Source: Gammaproteobacteria bacterium (GTDB lineage: Bacteria > Pseudomonadota > Gammaproteobacteria > Acidiferrobacterales > Sulfurifustaceae). From it: a DNA stretch of 64,000 bases. Location of the stretch: the NCBI GenBank assembly GCA_016199745.1, contig JACQFZ010000071.1:147012-211011 (forward strand), given 5' to 3'. Positions 62,966 to 64,000 of this stretch are shown in pieces. A program made the translations under genes and the position numbers. Each line of letters begins with the position of its first letter. Position 1 is the stretch's first letter. The notes below the pieces were generated by a model. It worked only from the letters and a program-made list of their open reading frames with translations, did not search any database and was not told where the DNA came from.

Positions 62966-63655
62966 TTAAACAGCTTTTCCATCGAGCCTATTCTTGAGCG
63001 GGAATGTTCCTTCCGTCAGTTGTCTAGCAATTTCCCGCAAAAGGTCGACAACATTCTGTTTCGTTGTGTCGGGGTCTACCGCCAGCCCTTCCAGAAGAAA
63101 TTCTACATTGACATAGTAAACATTCGTATGGACCGTTTTATGCGCGCACGCGTTCGGCATATCCGGGTGTGGCACATTCTTTTTGCCCGATGGCAATGCG
63201 GCGCCGTTGCATTCATCATCAACCTCAATGCCAAACTGTCTGAGGATTGCCCGTGCACGCAGCGCGCGTAGGTCATTCCACGACACAATATGGTGATCGT
63301 CAGTGCCAGCCGGGCCGACACGACCGGCAGCCCACAGGCTCAAGTTCAGATAGGCAAGATGTTTGTTTCTTTCTCGGTTTTCGAGCCGTTTAGCCGCCTT
63401 TCTTTGGATCTTAATCAGCTTTCGGTGTTTGATTTGATATTCCTGGCGCTCCACCATAATCTGCGTCGGCGTTTTGCCGGCTTTTTTGCCGTTCGCGGAG
63501 CGCATGACTTCTTGCCATATCGCGTCCTTCAATTCCGTCATCAAGGTGCTCATCGCCTGATAATCTTCGCCGGCAAGGTGAAAAAGATCCTCTTCAAATT
63601 CCTCTAACGATAGCTCTTCATACGTAATACCGTCGATTGTCTTTATTGTCGACAC
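62966..63655 (-). CDS. AHH-family nuclease effector (type VI cargo)
   Basis: The 229-residue protein has a charged, helical N-terminal half (1-105) and an AHH-type HNH/EndoVII nuclease domain. TDDHHIVSWND places the paired His at 121-122, ILRQFGIEVDDECNGAALP the conserved NG at 150-151, and CAHKTVHTNVYY the His at 172 and 176. The start is GTG 63655 with AAGGAGG 5 bp upstream. It lies 26 bp after the hcp stop and is followed by an immunity gene, so it is probably loaded on Hcp and delivered to rival cells. No signal peptide is seen. Base composition is more AT-rich than the neighbouring core genes. Confidence 0.8.
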   Translation of the reverse strand: MSTIKTIDGITYEELSLEEFEEDLFHLAGEDYQAMSTLMTELKDAIWQEVMRSANGKKAGKTPTQIMVERQEYQIKHRKLIKIQRKAAKRLENRERNKHLAYLNLSLWAAGRVGPAGTDDHHIVSWNDLRALRARAILRQFGIEVDDECNGAALPSGKKNVPHPDMPNACAHKTVHTNVYYVNVEFLLEGLAVDPDTTKQNVVDLLREIARQLTEGTFPLKNRLDGKAV

Positions 63656-63681
63656 AAAAGCCTCCTTCCTTAGCTGTTCAA

Positions 63682-63867
63682 TTATTTTTTGGTATTCGTC
63701 GCCGTGTCGAAGGCGACCGATATGGGCGCTTGAGCCTTGCCTTGGTCGTCATAAGCCGTGTAGCGCGACTCTATTTCGACGAAACTGATCGTGATAATTT
63801 CGCGGGCTCTCCCACTAAAAATGTTATTCGCGCCACCAACGGTGTACTCGGTAATCAACGCATTCTT
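63682..63867 (-). CDS. hcp: Hcp (type VI tube protein), 3' exon
   Basis: The last 61 residues read KNALITEYTVGG, then ITISFVEIESRYTAYDDQGK and VAFDTATNTKK. This matches the C-terminal part of the Hcp1-type T6SS tube protein (pattern KIEVEYT..D.DG, then D..TNKK). The upstream DNA changes abruptly into a group II intron 3' end at about 63868-63875, so the gene is split. Splicing in the same orientation could restore the full Hcp. The 5' exon lies beyond the window. Confidence 0.75.
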   Translation of the reverse strand, partial: KNALITEYTVGGANNIFSGRAREIITISFVEIESRYTAYDDQGKAQAPISVAFDTATNTKK

Positions 63868-64000
63868 GGCGAGTAAGCCCCGGCAGTTACCTACCGGGGC
63901 TCCTCCAAGAACCGTGCTTGATAGTTTCCCATCACACGGCTCGCGCTGAATCAAAGGCTTGGTTTACCCGCACCCGGTTGCTCGATTGAATGATAAGGAT
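63868..64000 (-). mobile_element. Group II intron, 3' end (domains V and VI), running off the window
   Basis: On the minus strand 63909-63942 is an exact 34-nt domain V: GAGCCGTG, TGATG, a G-GAAA-C tetraloop, TATCA, a two-base AG bulge and CACGGTTC. Both helices pair fully with G-U allowed. Domain VI follows as GCCCCGG and CCGGGGC with TTACTC holding a candidate branch adenosine. The splice site is within a few bases of 63868. The rest of the ribozyme and any intron-encoded reverse transcriptase would lie past position 64000. Confidence 0.85.

Overview
The window looks like a contiguous chromosomal stretch of a GC-rich gammaproteobacterium. The order zapA - 6S RNA - ygfA, the ygfB/pepP/ubiH/ubiI neighbourhood, thiS-thiG-trmB, ppsR/ppsA and glnA-ntrB-ntrC are all typical of that class. 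Codon use and the two quinone-ring hydroxylases fit an aerobically respiring organism. I cannot place it below class.

Layout. 1-1.3 kb: end of a TusA-like gene and a CDF metal exporter. 1.3-7.1 kb: nitrogen control, with glnA behind a sigma-54 promoter and two NtrC-type sites, a membrane-anchored protein of unknown function, then ntrB-ntrC with its own sigma-70 promoter. 7.3-22.5 kb: housekeeping genes (PhnD-like binding protein, ubiI-like/ubiH/pepP, a PA2779/PA2778-type pair, ygfB, a small coiled-coil gene, zapA, 6S RNA, ygfA, ymdB-type phosphoesterase, EVE protein, periplasmic cyclophilin, ilvA, rpiA, DUF523/DUF1722, CPXCG protein, secreted MBL-fold protein). 22.5-29.8 kb: a REC-PAS-GGDEF-EAL protein, ppsR/ppsA, a SirB1-type protein and a GIY-YIG protein. 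30-39.8 kb: three hybrid histidine kinases in a row. The middle one is a 2,092-residue poly-HAMP kinase whose HAMP region is eleven 276-bp tandem units.

39.9-55.8 kb is the most coherent metabolic block. Read on the minus strand it encodes carA, carB, arginase, argH, argF, argG, an aspartate-type aminotransferase, urea carboxylase and an MFS transporter. That is every enzyme of an ornithine-urea cycle, plus the supply of aspartate and the first step of ATP-dependent urea use. A CbbR-type LysR regulator is divergent from carA, and carA has a candidate leader peptide.

57-60.9 kb: trmB, thiG, thiS and a large surface lipoprotein. 60.9-61.4 kb: intergenic DNA with a miniature inverted-repeat element flanked by 11-bp direct repeats. 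61.4-64 kb (minus strand, visibly more AT-rich): a type VI secretion effector locus. It has the 3' exon of an hcp gene, an AHH-type nuclease effector, an Imm11-like immunity gene, the broken 3' end of a second effector gene, and a second Imm11-like gene. The hcp gene is interrupted by the 3' end of a group II intron with a canonical 34-nt domain V, which runs off the window. Palindromic REP-like hairpins are scattered through many intergenic gaps.
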